This document shows, one piece after another, positions 54,603 through 64,000 of a DNA stretch of 64,000 nucleotides (positions are counted from its first letter, which is position 1; the number at the start of each line of letters is the position of its first letter). A program made the translations under genes and the position numbers. The notes beneath the pieces are model-generated. The model saw nothing but the letters and a program-made list of their open reading frames with translations, ran no database searches and was not told the origin of the DNA. The DNA is from Ovis canadensis (Eukaryota > Chordata > Mammalia > Artiodactyla > Bovidae), in contig NC_091251.1 of the NCBI RefSeq assembly GCF_042477335.2, forward strand, positions 87,683,501 through 87,747,500, in the 5' to 3' direction.

Positions 54603-54790
54603 CATCTCAGGGATTTCTCTGTTGGTCCAGTGGCTAAGACTCTGTGCTTCCTATGCATGGGGACCTAAGTTTGATCCCTAATCAAGAAACTAGATCCTAT
54701 ATGCCACAACTAAGATTTTGCATGCTGCAACTAAGACCTGGCACAGCCAAATAAACATATAAATTAAAAAAATATTAAAAACAAAGCAGA
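54603..54790 (+). repeat. CHR-type SINE, short form
   Basis: GGGATTTCTCTGTTGGTCCA, GTGGCTAAGACTCTGTGCTT, CACAACTAAGATTTTGCATG, GCAACTAAGACCTGGCACAG and an AAATAAACATATAAATTAAA tail. Confidence 0.8.
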
Positions 54791-54829
54791 AAGAATCACT
54801 CCCAGCTCCTGTCTAAGGTGGGGAAGTGA

Positions 54830-54955
54830 GATAGGAGTCCAAGAGTGGAGGGAGAGGACTTATGGGCTGAACTGAGAAATGGGGAAAGAGAGGTAGGGAT
54901 AGGAGGAGGGAAAGAAAGGAGTGAGAGAGAGAGGGGAAGAAAAAAGGATGGATTT
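54830..54955. repeat. Purine-rich (GA/GGA) tract
   Basis: Strong plus-strand purine bias: GGAGGGAGAGGAC, then GGAGGAGGGAAAGAAAGGAG and GAGAGAGAGAGGGG. A pyrimidine (CT)n tract follows at 55027-55050, so the two could pair or form triplex DNA. Confidence 0.8.
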
Positions 54956-55026
54956 TTAACAATAGATCTTCTTCCCCTGGGAAATTTTCAGTGGCAACCA
55001 CACCTCCCATCTCCAAAACTCAATAT

Positions 55027-55065
55027 CCTCTCTCTCTCTCTCTCTTTCTGTTTTTTGTTTTTTCC
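55027..55065. repeat. (CT)n and T-rich tract
   Basis: A CTCTCTCTCTCTCTC run followed by TTTTTTGTTTTTT. Opposite strand bias to the purine tract 75 bases upstream. Confidence 0.85.
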
Positions 55066-55069
55066 TAAC

Positions 55070-56235
55070 ATGAGTTGCTGAGCTACTGCAAGAGGAGCTG
55101 AACTGAGACACCAGAAAGTCCACTTCAAGATCAATATGGAAAAGTTTAAGAGACATTGAGGTAGTCTTCTGGGCTTCAGAAGTAGGTGGCCCCTAAACAG
55201 AAAAATAGTCACTGTATCAGCACTTATCAGTATTAAACATAGTCTCCATGCGTTGACTCATTTGTGACTCATAAGTCCTCCGCTGGCAGAGGACTTGGTA
55301 GGGAAGAAGGGTATTCCTTTCCAGCCTGCTCAAATGTCCCACAAGTTAGGAAACCCTGCCTGACTCTCAGCGCTGCTGGGGCAGAAGAGATGTTCACAGT
55401 GAGCCTTCCTGTAAGCAAAGGAAGCTCGGTTTAAGAAGGCTGTGGGGTAAGTAAGTAAGTAAGTTCATGTGGCCTCTCTCTCCCCAGGAACATTGGCCCC
55501 TACCTCCAACCGTGGGATGGGTGAAAGGAATGTGTCCTGGCCTCTGTGGCAGCAGCTGAGTCAGCCATGGGCCTGGAGGAAGAAGGGCTTCTGTGACTCA
55601 TCAGCAGCTTTTCGTTGCCCCAGGACAACGCCAGAAGGAGAAATGTGTGCACACAGGGGCTCAGAACCAGAAGCCCAGCCTTGCAAGCCAAGGGCACAAG
55701 CACAGAAGCCTGAGAAGAAGGGAGTGCTCCAGTTTCTCTGTGAAAAAGGAGAAGGTGACTGTGCAGGGGAAGGGCCCTGGTAACTCTCTGGACCCCAGTG
55801 CCTGCCATCAATTCTGGGGGTTACGCAGGGGAACTTCAGGCTTCTGGATCTCTTCCCTCTGCTACTTGTGTGTGTCCTTAGAGATGCTCGTTGCTTTCGA
55901 TACCAACATAAGGAAAGCTAATCAAGAAGGTGAATCCGCTGCAAGATAAATGGTGTGACGGATTTACAAAGGAATGAATTATCTATTGTTTGGGATGGTT
56001 CTGCCCTGCTCTGCTTCCATTAGCACAGCTTGTGGCAAGCCAAGTGGGAGCCAAAGTTGTTCCATAATGGAACAGTATGTAGTAAGGGTCACAAGAGTGC
56101 CGTAGACAACATGCACAAATAAGTTTCAAGAGATTGTTTCAGGCAGGGGTGCTAGAAAAGGTTGCTTAGAGTTGGAAATTGAGCTAGGCTTTGAACGTGG
56201 GGTGATATTCTACGACATAATTTGTCAGGGCTCCT
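55070..56235. other. Unassigned, with (GTAA)n at 55447-55466
   Basis: A short GTAA tetramer run. Open frames at 55469-55949 overlap in two phases and on the opposite strand, without domains. Confidence 0.35.
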
Positions 56236-56239
56236 GTGA

Positions 56240-56640
56240 TGTCATTGTATAATTTCACCATAATTTATTTAATCAATTCCCTATTGTCAGACATTTAAGT
56301 TATTTCTAATTTTTGCTATTATAAGTAACACTATAATGAACATCCTTATACACACAGTTTTACAAACTTAACCAGTTTTTTTAAAGGATATGTTTCTTTA
56401 AAGTGAGTTGATGAGTCAAAGAGTTTGCACAAGCTTCTAAAATCATTTTTTTTTCTGATTACCAAATTTATATATACTCATTATAAAACGCATTGTAAAA
56501 CACAACATGAGGCTATGGGTTTGAAAATGAAAGTCTCCTGTGAGCCCACGTCCTGAAAATATTTTCTGATAACAGTTTGGTATATATTTTTAAAACTTTA
56601 AAAATGTTTTTAGTGTTTCAACATGCGAAACACTAACATG
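56240..56640. repeat. Old L1-type 3' region
   Basis: CCTATTGTCAGACATTTAAG, ACACTATAATGAACATCCTT, GAGTCAAAGAGTTTGCAC and TCTGATAACAGTTTGGTATA follow the order of a common old L1 segment. Orientation not fixed. Confidence 0.5.
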
Positions 56641-56963
56641 TTGTAACATACACACCTCCAAAATGGACTTTCAGTCGTACTTAGAATGGATTCCAGAACC
56701 TTTGCCTGGCCTGGCTGCAGGTGGCCTCTGTGGTCCCAGGTCCCACTCTCCCGCGCCTTCACTTGGCTGCAGTTGCAGAGGGCTCCTTCTCGCTTCTAGT
56801 ACCAGTTGCACTTGCCACTACTCCCGGCTTTATGTTGGCTGATCCCCCTGATTGGAATGTCCTTTCCCCAAATATTCATTCACAAGATTCTTTCAGGTGT
56901 CTGCTCAAATGTTGCCATTCTAGAGGGTCCTTCACTAATCACTCTACCTAAAATAACACAGAC

Positions 56964-58342
56964 TTTTTTTCACTGTTGTTGTTCAGCCCCTCAGTCGTGT
57001 CCGACTCTTTGTGTCCCATGGACTGCAACACGCCAGGCCTCCCTGTCTTTCACCATTTCCTTGAGTTTGCCCAAACTCACGTCAACTGAGTCAGTGATGC
57101 CATCCAACCATCTCATCCTCTGTCGTCCCCTTCTCCTCCTGCCTTCAATCTTTCCCAGCATCAGGGTCTTTTCCATTGAGTCAGCTGTTCACATCAGGAG
57201 GTCGAAGTATTGGACCTTCAGCTTCAGCATCACTCCTTTCAGTGAATATTCGGGGTTGATTTCCTTTAGAATTGACTGGCTGTCTAAGGGACTCTCAAGA
57301 GTCTTCTCCAGCACCACAGCATCAATTGTTTGGTGCTCAGCCTTTTTCGTCGTCCAGCTCTCACATCTGTACATAATTACTGGAAAAACCATAGCTTTGA
57401 CTAGACAGATCTTTGTAGGCAAAGTAATGGCTTTGCCTTTTAATATGCTGCTTCTGTTAGTCATTCCTTTTCTTCCAAGGAGCAAGCATCTTTTAATTTC
57501 CTGGCTGCAGTCACCGTCTGCAGTGCTTTTAGAGCCCAAGACAATAAAGTCTCTCACTGTCACAGTTTCTGTTGTTTCCTATCTATTTGCCATGAAGTGA
57601 CGGAACCAGATGCCATGATCTTTTTTTTTGAGTGTTGAGTTTTAAGTCAGCTTTTTCACTCTCCTCTTTCACCTTCATCAAGAGGCTCTTTAATTCCTCT
57701 TCACTGTCTGCCACTGTCTGTGGCACTGTATGCCACATCTGCATAACCGAGGTTATTGATATTTCTCCTGGAAATCTTGATTCCAGCTTATGCTTCATTC
57801 AGCCTGGCATTTTCCATGATGTACTCTTCATATAAGTTGAATAAGCAGAATACAGCCTTGATGTATTCCTCTCCCAATTTGGAACCAGTCCGTTGTTTCA
57901 TGTTCGGTTCTAACTGTTGCTTTTTGACCTGCATACAGATTTCTCAGGAGTCAGGTAAGGTGGTCTGGTATTCCTATCTCTTTAAGAATTTTCCACAGTT
58001 TGTTGTGATCTACAGAGTCAAAGGTTTTACCATAGGCAATGAAGCAGAAGTAGATGTCTTTCTGGAATTCTCTTGCTTTTTCAATGATCCAACAGATGTT
58101 GGTAATTTGCTATCTGGTTCTTCTACCTTTTCTAAATCCAGCTTGCACATCTGAAAATTCTTGGTTCACCTACTGTTGAAGCCTAGCTTGAAGGATTTTG
58201 AACATTACTTTGCTAGTGTGTGAAATGAGTGCAATTGTGTGGTTGTTTGAGCATTCTTTGGCATTGCCTTCCTTTGGGATTGGAATGAAAACTGACCTTT
58301 TCCAGTCCTGTGGCCACTGCTGAGTTTTCCAAGTTTTTTTCA
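56964..58342 (-). mobile_element. BovB with 9-bp TSD inside L2
   Basis: TTTTTTTCA at 56964-56972 and 58334-58342 is the target duplication; the element is 56973-58333. It covers the 3' end and the reverse transcriptase, where the catalytic box is destroyed by insertion and frameshift near 57710-57750. Open pieces at 57189-57563 and 57583-57798. Confidence 0.95.
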
Positions 58343-58371
58343 TAGCACTCATCGTTACCAGACACAATAAG

Positions 58372-58577
58372 TGGGTGCTCAGTCGCTACACTGTGTTCAA
58401 CTCTGCGACCTCAAGTCCTGTAGCCGCCAGACTCCTCTGTCCATGGGATTTCCCAGGCAAGGATAGCGTGGGTTGCCATTACCTTCTCCAGGGGATCTTC
58501 CTGACCCAGGGATCAAAGCCATGTCTCCTACATTGAAGGCAAATTCCTTACCACTGAGCCCTCTGGGAAGCCCTGAA
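58372..58577 (-). repeat. Bov-tA SINE inside L2
   Basis: GCTCAGTCGCTACACTGTGT, GGGATTTCCCAGGCAAGGAT, GGGGATCTTCCTGACCCAGG and CCACTGAGCCCTCTGGGAAG. A GT repeat at 58588-58600 follows. Confidence 0.85.
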
Positions 58578-58836
58578 ATATTATATGCATGTGTGTGTGT
58601 GCACGTGCATAGCTTGTCTAGAAAGTTCTGTGAGAAAAAAGAAATGTCTTGTTCTCTGAGCAACCCCAGCACTTGGAACAGAAATTGGCACATAGCAGGC
58701 ATTCAATAAATGCATGTTGAATAACTGAATAAGATGAAACTAAACGCTATTTATTATTCTGAAGCCTCCTTTTTAACTTAATATTATATCAGGTATATCT
58801 TTTCACATTAATATATGAGTCTTTTTTAGTCTTTCT

Positions 58837-59320
58837 AAGGCTCTAAAAAGCAGAGACACTACTTTACCAACAAGGGTCTGTCTAGTCAAAGCTATGGGAT
58901 GTGAGAGTTGGACTATAAAGAAAGCTGAGCACTGAAGAATTGATGCTTTTGAACTGTGATGTTGGAGAAGAGTCTTAAGAGGCCCTTGGACTTCAAGGAG
59001 ATCCAACCAGTCCATTCTAAAGGAAATCAGTCCTGAATATTCATTGAAAGGACTGAGGCTGAAGCTGAAACTCCAATACTTTGGCCACCTGACGTGAAGA
59101 ACCGATTTATCTGAAAAGGCCCTGATGCTAGGAAAGATTGAAGGTGGGAGGAGAAGGGAACAACAGAGGATGAGAAGGCTGGATGGCATCATCGATGCGA
59201 TGGACACGAGTTTGAGTAGGCTTCAGGAGTGATGATGGACAGAGAAGCCTGGTGTGCTGCAGTCCATGGGGTCACAAAGAGTCAGACATGACTGAGCAAC
59301 TGAACTGAACTGAAGGCTCT
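58837..59320 (+). mobile_element. BovB 3' fragment with 8-bp TSD
   Basis: AAGGCTCT at 58837-58844 and 59313-59320 is the target duplication; the element is 58845-59312. It starts AAAAAGCAGAGACACTACTT and ends AACTGAACTGAACTGA. Surrounding sequence may be old L1. Confidence 0.95.
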
Positions 59321-59455
59321 GCAGTTGTAATTTGTTTACCAATTCTCTTTTGATAGGCTTTTGGGTTGTTTTCAATTTTTCAATATTATAGACAATGATG
59401 CATCACACATCCTTGAATATGTATCTCTGCATGCTTTTAAGTTGTGTATCATTTA

Positions 59456-59572
59456 TCTGGAGAAGGAAATGCCAACCTACTCCAGTATTCTTGCCTGGAG
59501 CATCCCATGGCCAACCTGGCGGGCCTTAGTCCATGGGATCACAAAGAGTCGGACATGACTGAGCAACTAACC
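59456..59572 (+). repeat. Bov-A SINE unit
   Basis: CTGGAGAAGGAAATGCCAAC, TATTCTTGCCTGGAGCATCC and GAGTCGGACATGACTGAGCA. Confidence 0.85.
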
Positions 59573-59794
59573 CCACATCTGAGATGTTAAAAAACCCTCC
59601 AAGCATAAATGTTTAGCATGATGTTGGAAATGCAGATGTGGATCTGAGTGATACCAGCCTGCGGGTAGATTGGAGACTTCACACTGACATGACCATTGAA
59701 ATCATAGGAATCAATGGAATATAAAGAAAGAAATTGAATAAAGCTCAGAAATATGATTCTTAAGCATGTCTGTATTTAGATGGTAGGAGGAGGA

Positions 59795-62760
59795 GGGCAA
59801 GAAATTATTCATTCATTTGACAAATATGTGTTGACTGGTGTTTTCTACAAGCTGGGAATACAACAAACATGAGTGACACAGACCTTACCCTTGCCTTGAT
59901 CTCCTGGGTTATATTCTAATGGAAAAAAAGGACATGGAAAATAACAAAACAAATCAGAAAATCTAGCGACCGAACAACAATGTTACAACAGTCAACAAAA
60001 TAACATAACGTTGTAATCATAAATCTGCCATTTCTTGTCTGTGAATTTTGCTCTGATCTCTAGCAGGTATGTATACATATTCTGTCCTTTGATGTATTTC
60101 TTGCCAAAACCCATGAGAAAGGAAGTATAATTATATTAATACTTATTATAATTTAATTTCACTAATAATTATTATAATCAGTAAATATAATTTTGTATTT
60201 TAATAAACCATGTATTAAACTTTTTCAATATGCCAAAAAAAAATCAGAAAGTCATAATAGGGTAAATAGGATAGGGTGGCACTGATGTGCAGAGGTGGGG
60301 AACTACCACAGACTAGAGATTTTAAGGCAAGTATTCTAGAAGTAACATTTAAACTAAGACTGGAGTAAGTCAGAGTTAGCCAGGAGAAGGGATGGAGGTC
60401 AGGCATGGGGAGGTGTTTCAGGCTAAGGGAGGCTGCGAGGCATGAGAAAGCACGGCACATCCAGGTCATGGAAAGAAAATGTCAGGTCACTGAAAGAAAA
60501 AGCTTATATGACAGAAGAGTTGAGAGTGATGCTGATAATGGGGAGACATGAGATTGGCAGGTAAGCAGGAGCGCTCTGGGCCACGTTAAAGGGGTTGGCT
60601 GTTATCTTAAGGGCAATGAGGAGTTTTAAACAGGGAGGTCATGTGATCAGAGTTGTATTGGAAATGACTGTGGCCATGATGTGGACAATGTATTGAAGGT
60701 GGGATGGGGCATGAAAGTGATCAAGACTAGAGGGACATGTTAGGAATCAAGGAAGAGTGAGTAATGGTGTCAGGCATGGAGAACAACAAATGGATTTCAG
60801 AGGTATTTTGGAGGATTCGAAGGAATAATTGACAGGACTTGATTACAGATCAGGTTTAGGAGAAGAAGGAAAATGAAGACTCAAAGATGGTGATGAACAA
60901 AGATGACGAGCACTTTCTGACTTGTGTAGCTGAGACAAGAGGAGAAACTGGAGGTAGGCTAAGGATGAAAAATTCGGTTTTAGAAATACTGAGTCTGAGA
61001 TGACATGGACTAGCCAAGCAGACCAAATGGGCAAAAGAAAGAGAGAGAGAGAGCAGGGTTTTGTGTCATCAGTATCAAGATGGACGTGACACCACTGGCA
61101 AATGTCAAATCCATGAGAACAGGGACTTGTTTTACCCTTGGGGCTTAAATCAGTACTGGTCTGGCTTAGAGTGGGTGCTCAGTAAATATGTGTGCAGTGG
61201 AGGAGTAGACAAGATCACTCAGGGTAAGTGAGGAAAGGATGAGGCCCAGGACGGCACCTGAGGGGGGCCACTGCCACCGCGTGGGAAGAGAGATGTTTGT
61301 CGTGTGGGAAGAGAGATGTTTGTCGCGGTACAGAAGGGAAGCAGCCCTCAGAGCAGGGGTGGTCATGGGGAGGGAGAGGCAAAACAGAGGAGGAAGCGGT
61401 GAGCAATGTCAGTACTCTCAAGAAGGCGAGAGAACTACAAGGAACCAAAAGCTGTGGCCACAAAGAGGTCGCTGGTAAACTTTGGTGAGGTCATTTTTAC
61501 TGACACATTGGAAACAAGAGCCATGTTTCAGAGGACTGAGGAGGGATCAGAAAGGGTCTAAGGGGAGACAGTGGGAACACATAACTCAGAAGTTTGATAG
61601 TGAAGTAAGTATAAAAGGAAATAAAAACAAGACAATTTTTAAAAAGAGAAAGAGGTGGGGACAATGTCTTCTTTCTTTTTCAAAAAGAATCATTGATTTT
61701 TGGCTGTATTGGGTCTCTGTTGCTGTGTGCAGGGGCTTTCTCTAGTTCTGGGAGAGCAGGGGCTACTCTAGTTTCGGGGTGTGGGCCTCTCGTTGTTGCA
61801 GAACACAAGTGTGGGCTTCAGTAGCTGCGTTTTGTGGGCTCTAGGGCACAGGCTCAAGGAGCTGTGGCGCGCGGGCCTAGTTGCTGTGCGGCATGTGGGA
61901 TCCTCCCGGATTATGGACAGAACTGGTGCTCCCTGCACTGGCAGGAAGACTCTTAACCACTCTACCAGCAGGGAAGTCCGACAATGTTTTCTTGATATTA
62001 GGAAAGAACAGCAGCAAAGTTTAAGATTCAAGAACAAGAGAAGCTAATTTTTTGAGAAAGGTGTGAAGGGATGGGATTCCCTTCTAGATGGAGGATCTGC
62101 TGCAGGTCAGGAAAGAGACAAATGTTCCTTTTTAATCAGACACGTGTTGAATTTTCAGATTTGCAGATGGTAAGTTGGGGCTGCTTGTCTGGTGGCCTGT
62201 AGTCTCTGTATGACCGAGAAACACTGATGGGAACGGTTATAAAGGAAGGAGAAGCAGCAGATCAGGGCGAGGGGAGTCACAGGAGAAGAGAGGTCCATGA
62301 AGGAGACAAAGAAAGCCTCCTGGACACAGCGTCCCAGAGAGGAGAAACTGAGGGCTGATGAGGCACGGGGTTTGGTCAGTTGCAGATGATTCATAACATT
62401 TGATAAAGGGTGGACCTTCTACTACAAGGACTTAAGAAATGAACAGATGTATGAGAAAGGAAGGCAGCAGTTTCATAAAACTAGAGAGAATCCTGGAAGG
62501 GGAAGGCAGGAGTGAAATGGACGCTGAGGGTAATTTGAACTTAGGATTTTTTAAATGCAGGAATGCTTGAAGACAGGGCAGAAGTCACTGGAGAAGGAAG
62601 GTTGGAAATGCTGGAGAAGGAACAGAAAAGTCAGACTGAGATGGGATCAGAAGTTTGGGAGAGAAGTTAGCTCTTAAAACGTGGAGGGATCCTTCTCTTT
62701 TGTGGCAGAGAAGTTGAAGAGGATTGATACACCAGCAGACAAATATTCTAAGGTGGAAGT
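59795..62760 (-). mobile_element. L2 LINE, long antisense copy, interrupted
   Basis: Starts with the reverse of the L2 3' end (TTCATTTGACAAATATGTGT, CAAGCTGGGAATACAACAAA). It continues with GGAGTTTTAAACAGGGAGGT, CATGTGATCAGAGTTG, GATTTCAGAGGTATTTTGGA and TTGACAGGACTTGATT, then AGATCACTCAGGGTAAGTGA near 61212. These follow the antisense of L2 3' UTR and ORF2. Long gaps and drift make the limits approximate. A SINE sits at 61674-61979. Confidence 0.5.
61660..61993 (-). repeat. CHR/ART2-type SINE with 14-bp TSD, antisense
   Basis: GACAATGTCTTCTT at 61660-61673 and GACAATGTTTTCTT at 61980-61993 flank the SINE (one mismatch). Body: TTTGGCTGTATTGGGTCTCT, GGGCCTCTCGTTGTTGCAGA, GGGCTCTAGGGCACAGGCTC, ending CCACCAGCAGGGAAGTCC-like sequence. 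Confidence 0.9.
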
Positions 62761-62819
62761 GAGTTGTGATTTGTGATAAGAAATATATATTTGGTCTTCC
62801 TCCAGGTTCCTGGCACAGA

Positions 62820-63590
62820 GTTCCTAAAACTATTTGAAGTTTTTGTGAAGAGAGCAAAAAAGTCTTTATTAGACGTTTGGAAAGCCCCTAGATAGCCTTA
62901 GGATGGAGCTTGTTGCCAGGGTAACCAACCAAGTGATTACGGAGTTGGCACTTTCAGTTGTATTCCCTGATCTCTAGGGAGGGGAGAAGGGCTGACGATT
63001 GAGTTCAGTTTCCATTGGCCAAAGATTTAATCAAGCATGCCTTTGTAATGAAACCCCCATAACACCTCAGTAAGGATGGGGCTTGGAGAACTGGGTTGGT
63101 AAACACCTGGAGAAGAGGGGAGAGTGGCTAACTCAGAGGGCATAGTCTTTGCCTGAAGCATCTCTTCCATCTGGCTGTTCCTGTTATATCCTTCTAGAAT
63201 AAACTGATAATCGAGTGAGTAAAATGTTTCTCTGAGTTCAATGAGCCACTCTAAGAAATTAATCAAACCCAAGGTAGGGATCATTGAAACCTCCAATCTA
63301 TCTACAATAATTCATCTAATGCTCTGTTTTCTCCAGTTTAAGCCAGCTGATCAGAAGCACAGGTGATGACTTGAACAACCTTGAACCTGGGTGAAGTGGA
63401 GGGAAGGAGGCGGGCAGTCTTGTAGAACTGAGCCATTAACCCATAGAATCTGACCCTATCTCCAGGTAGATAGTGTCAGAGTCGAATTGTAGGACACCCA
63501 CCTGGTGTCACAGAGAATCTCTTTTGTGGGAAAACCTTACACATGTTGGGACTGAGTACAGAATCCTTGGGAGTATGAACTCAAAATCTT
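62820..63590 (+). mobile_element. Old ERV LTR (class I type, name not assigned)
   Basis: CCAAAGATTTAATCAAGCAT, GTAATGAAACCCCCATAACA, GCATCTCTTCCATCTGGCTG, CTTCTAGAATAAACTGATAA (polyadenylation AATAAA), GAGCCACTCTAAGAAATTAA, GATCAGAAGCACAGGTGATG, CCAGGTAGATAGTGTCAGAG and GTAGGACACCCACCTGGTGT give the order of a known old LTR with its polyadenylation signal in the right place. Confidence 0.6.
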
Positions 63591-63594
63591 GAGA

Positions 63595-64000
63595 AAGTTG
63601 TTATTTCTACACAGATCATCCAGGAGGAAGGAGGACAAACTTGTTCTCCATCTTCCTCAAACCTCTCCTTCACAGGCCACTGGGTCTTTCCTCAAACCTC
63701 TACTTCAAGAGCTGCTAGACCTTTGATGACCACTCTGCCCCTAGAAATCTGACCCATTGGCTGGATCAAAACCTTGGGCTGAGGATTCAGTCTCCGCACT
63801 CAGCCTAACAGGCTGAAGGCTGTTATCGCTCCTGCCTCGCTACCCTCTTTGTAGACTGAAGAGTTACAAAAGATCAGGGCTGGAAGGGACCTGTTCCGTG
63901 TGAGAGATAAAGGAAGGAAAGAGGTCTTGAGGAAGAACTGGGTTTTTCTCCACATAGGAAGGAAAACACTGTTGGCTTTTCATTTTACACTTACCTACCT
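63595..64000. other. Unassigned sequence
   Basis: No gene, RNA or repeat recognised up to the window end. Confidence 0.35.

Larger units (their letters stand above)
56800..58735 (+). mobile_element. L2 LINE 3' region, interrupted by BovB and Bov-tA
   Basis: L2 blocks in order: GAATGTCCTTTCCCCAAATA, CAGGTGTCTGCTCAAATG and AGGGTCCTTCACTAATCACT (before the BovB), CATAGCACTCATCGTTACCA (after it), then AACCCCAGCACTTGGAACAG and GGCACATAGCAGGCATTCAA (after the SINE). Confidence 0.7.

Noticed and set aside
55469..55949. Two overlapping frames of 104 and 118 codons
   Set aside because: Two phases and the opposite strand are all open across the same DNA, and none has a recognisable domain.

Overview
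This window looks like intergenic or intronic DNA from a ruminant, most likely cattle or a close bovid. It carries BovB (RTE) LINEs, Bov-tA/Bov-A tRNA-BovB SINEs with (AGC)n tails, CHR/ART2-type tRNA-Glu SINEs and a bovine-type L1 3' end, on a background of mammal-wide MIR, L2, MaLR, L1M and hAT fossils. I found no host protein-coding gene and no RNA gene. Long open frames are nearly all decayed retroelement frames: BovB reverse transcriptase or endonuclease, L1 ORF2 and endogenous retrovirus. All family names are from memory of consensus sequences and were not checked by a search.

Layout. 1-19 kb: sparse unique DNA with a MaLR LTR, MIR/L2 remnants, Bov-tA clusters (one almost spacer-free inverted pair) and a 5'-truncated L1 with perfect 16-bp target duplications and a 3' tail ending in BovB sequence. 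19-28 kb: BovB and Bov-tA inserted into MIRs, including a twin-primed BovB and a SINE flanked by an inverted copy of its own target. 28-35 kb: hAT fossils and old L1M, one hAT fossil being a host for later insertions (L1MA 3' end, a Bov-tA head fused to BovB, a solo LTR). 35-38 kb: two opposed BovBs. 38.3-47.3 kb: a minus-strand class I-like provirus inserted in a Bov-tA with a GATT duplication; it keeps both LTRs, a primer-binding-site candidate, splice donor, polypurine tract, a leader hairpin array, and gag-like and env-TM-like remains, and is broken by four later insertions. 47.8-51.6 kb: an opposite-strand LTR of the same family split by two BovBs. 52-64 kb: further LTRs, L2 in both orientations, BovBs, SINEs and purine-rich tracts.

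The window works as a layered record of insertion rather than as a gene system. By my coordinates BovB covers about 14 kb in sixteen insertions, and BovB sequence is joined to three other element classes in different ways (L1 5'-UTR-like sequence, a Bov-tA head, an L1 3' tail). The strongest candidates for something undescribed are the tandem hairpin array in the provirus leader, the L1 5'-UTR/BovB chimera with its own target duplication, and the inverted target copy beside a SINE.
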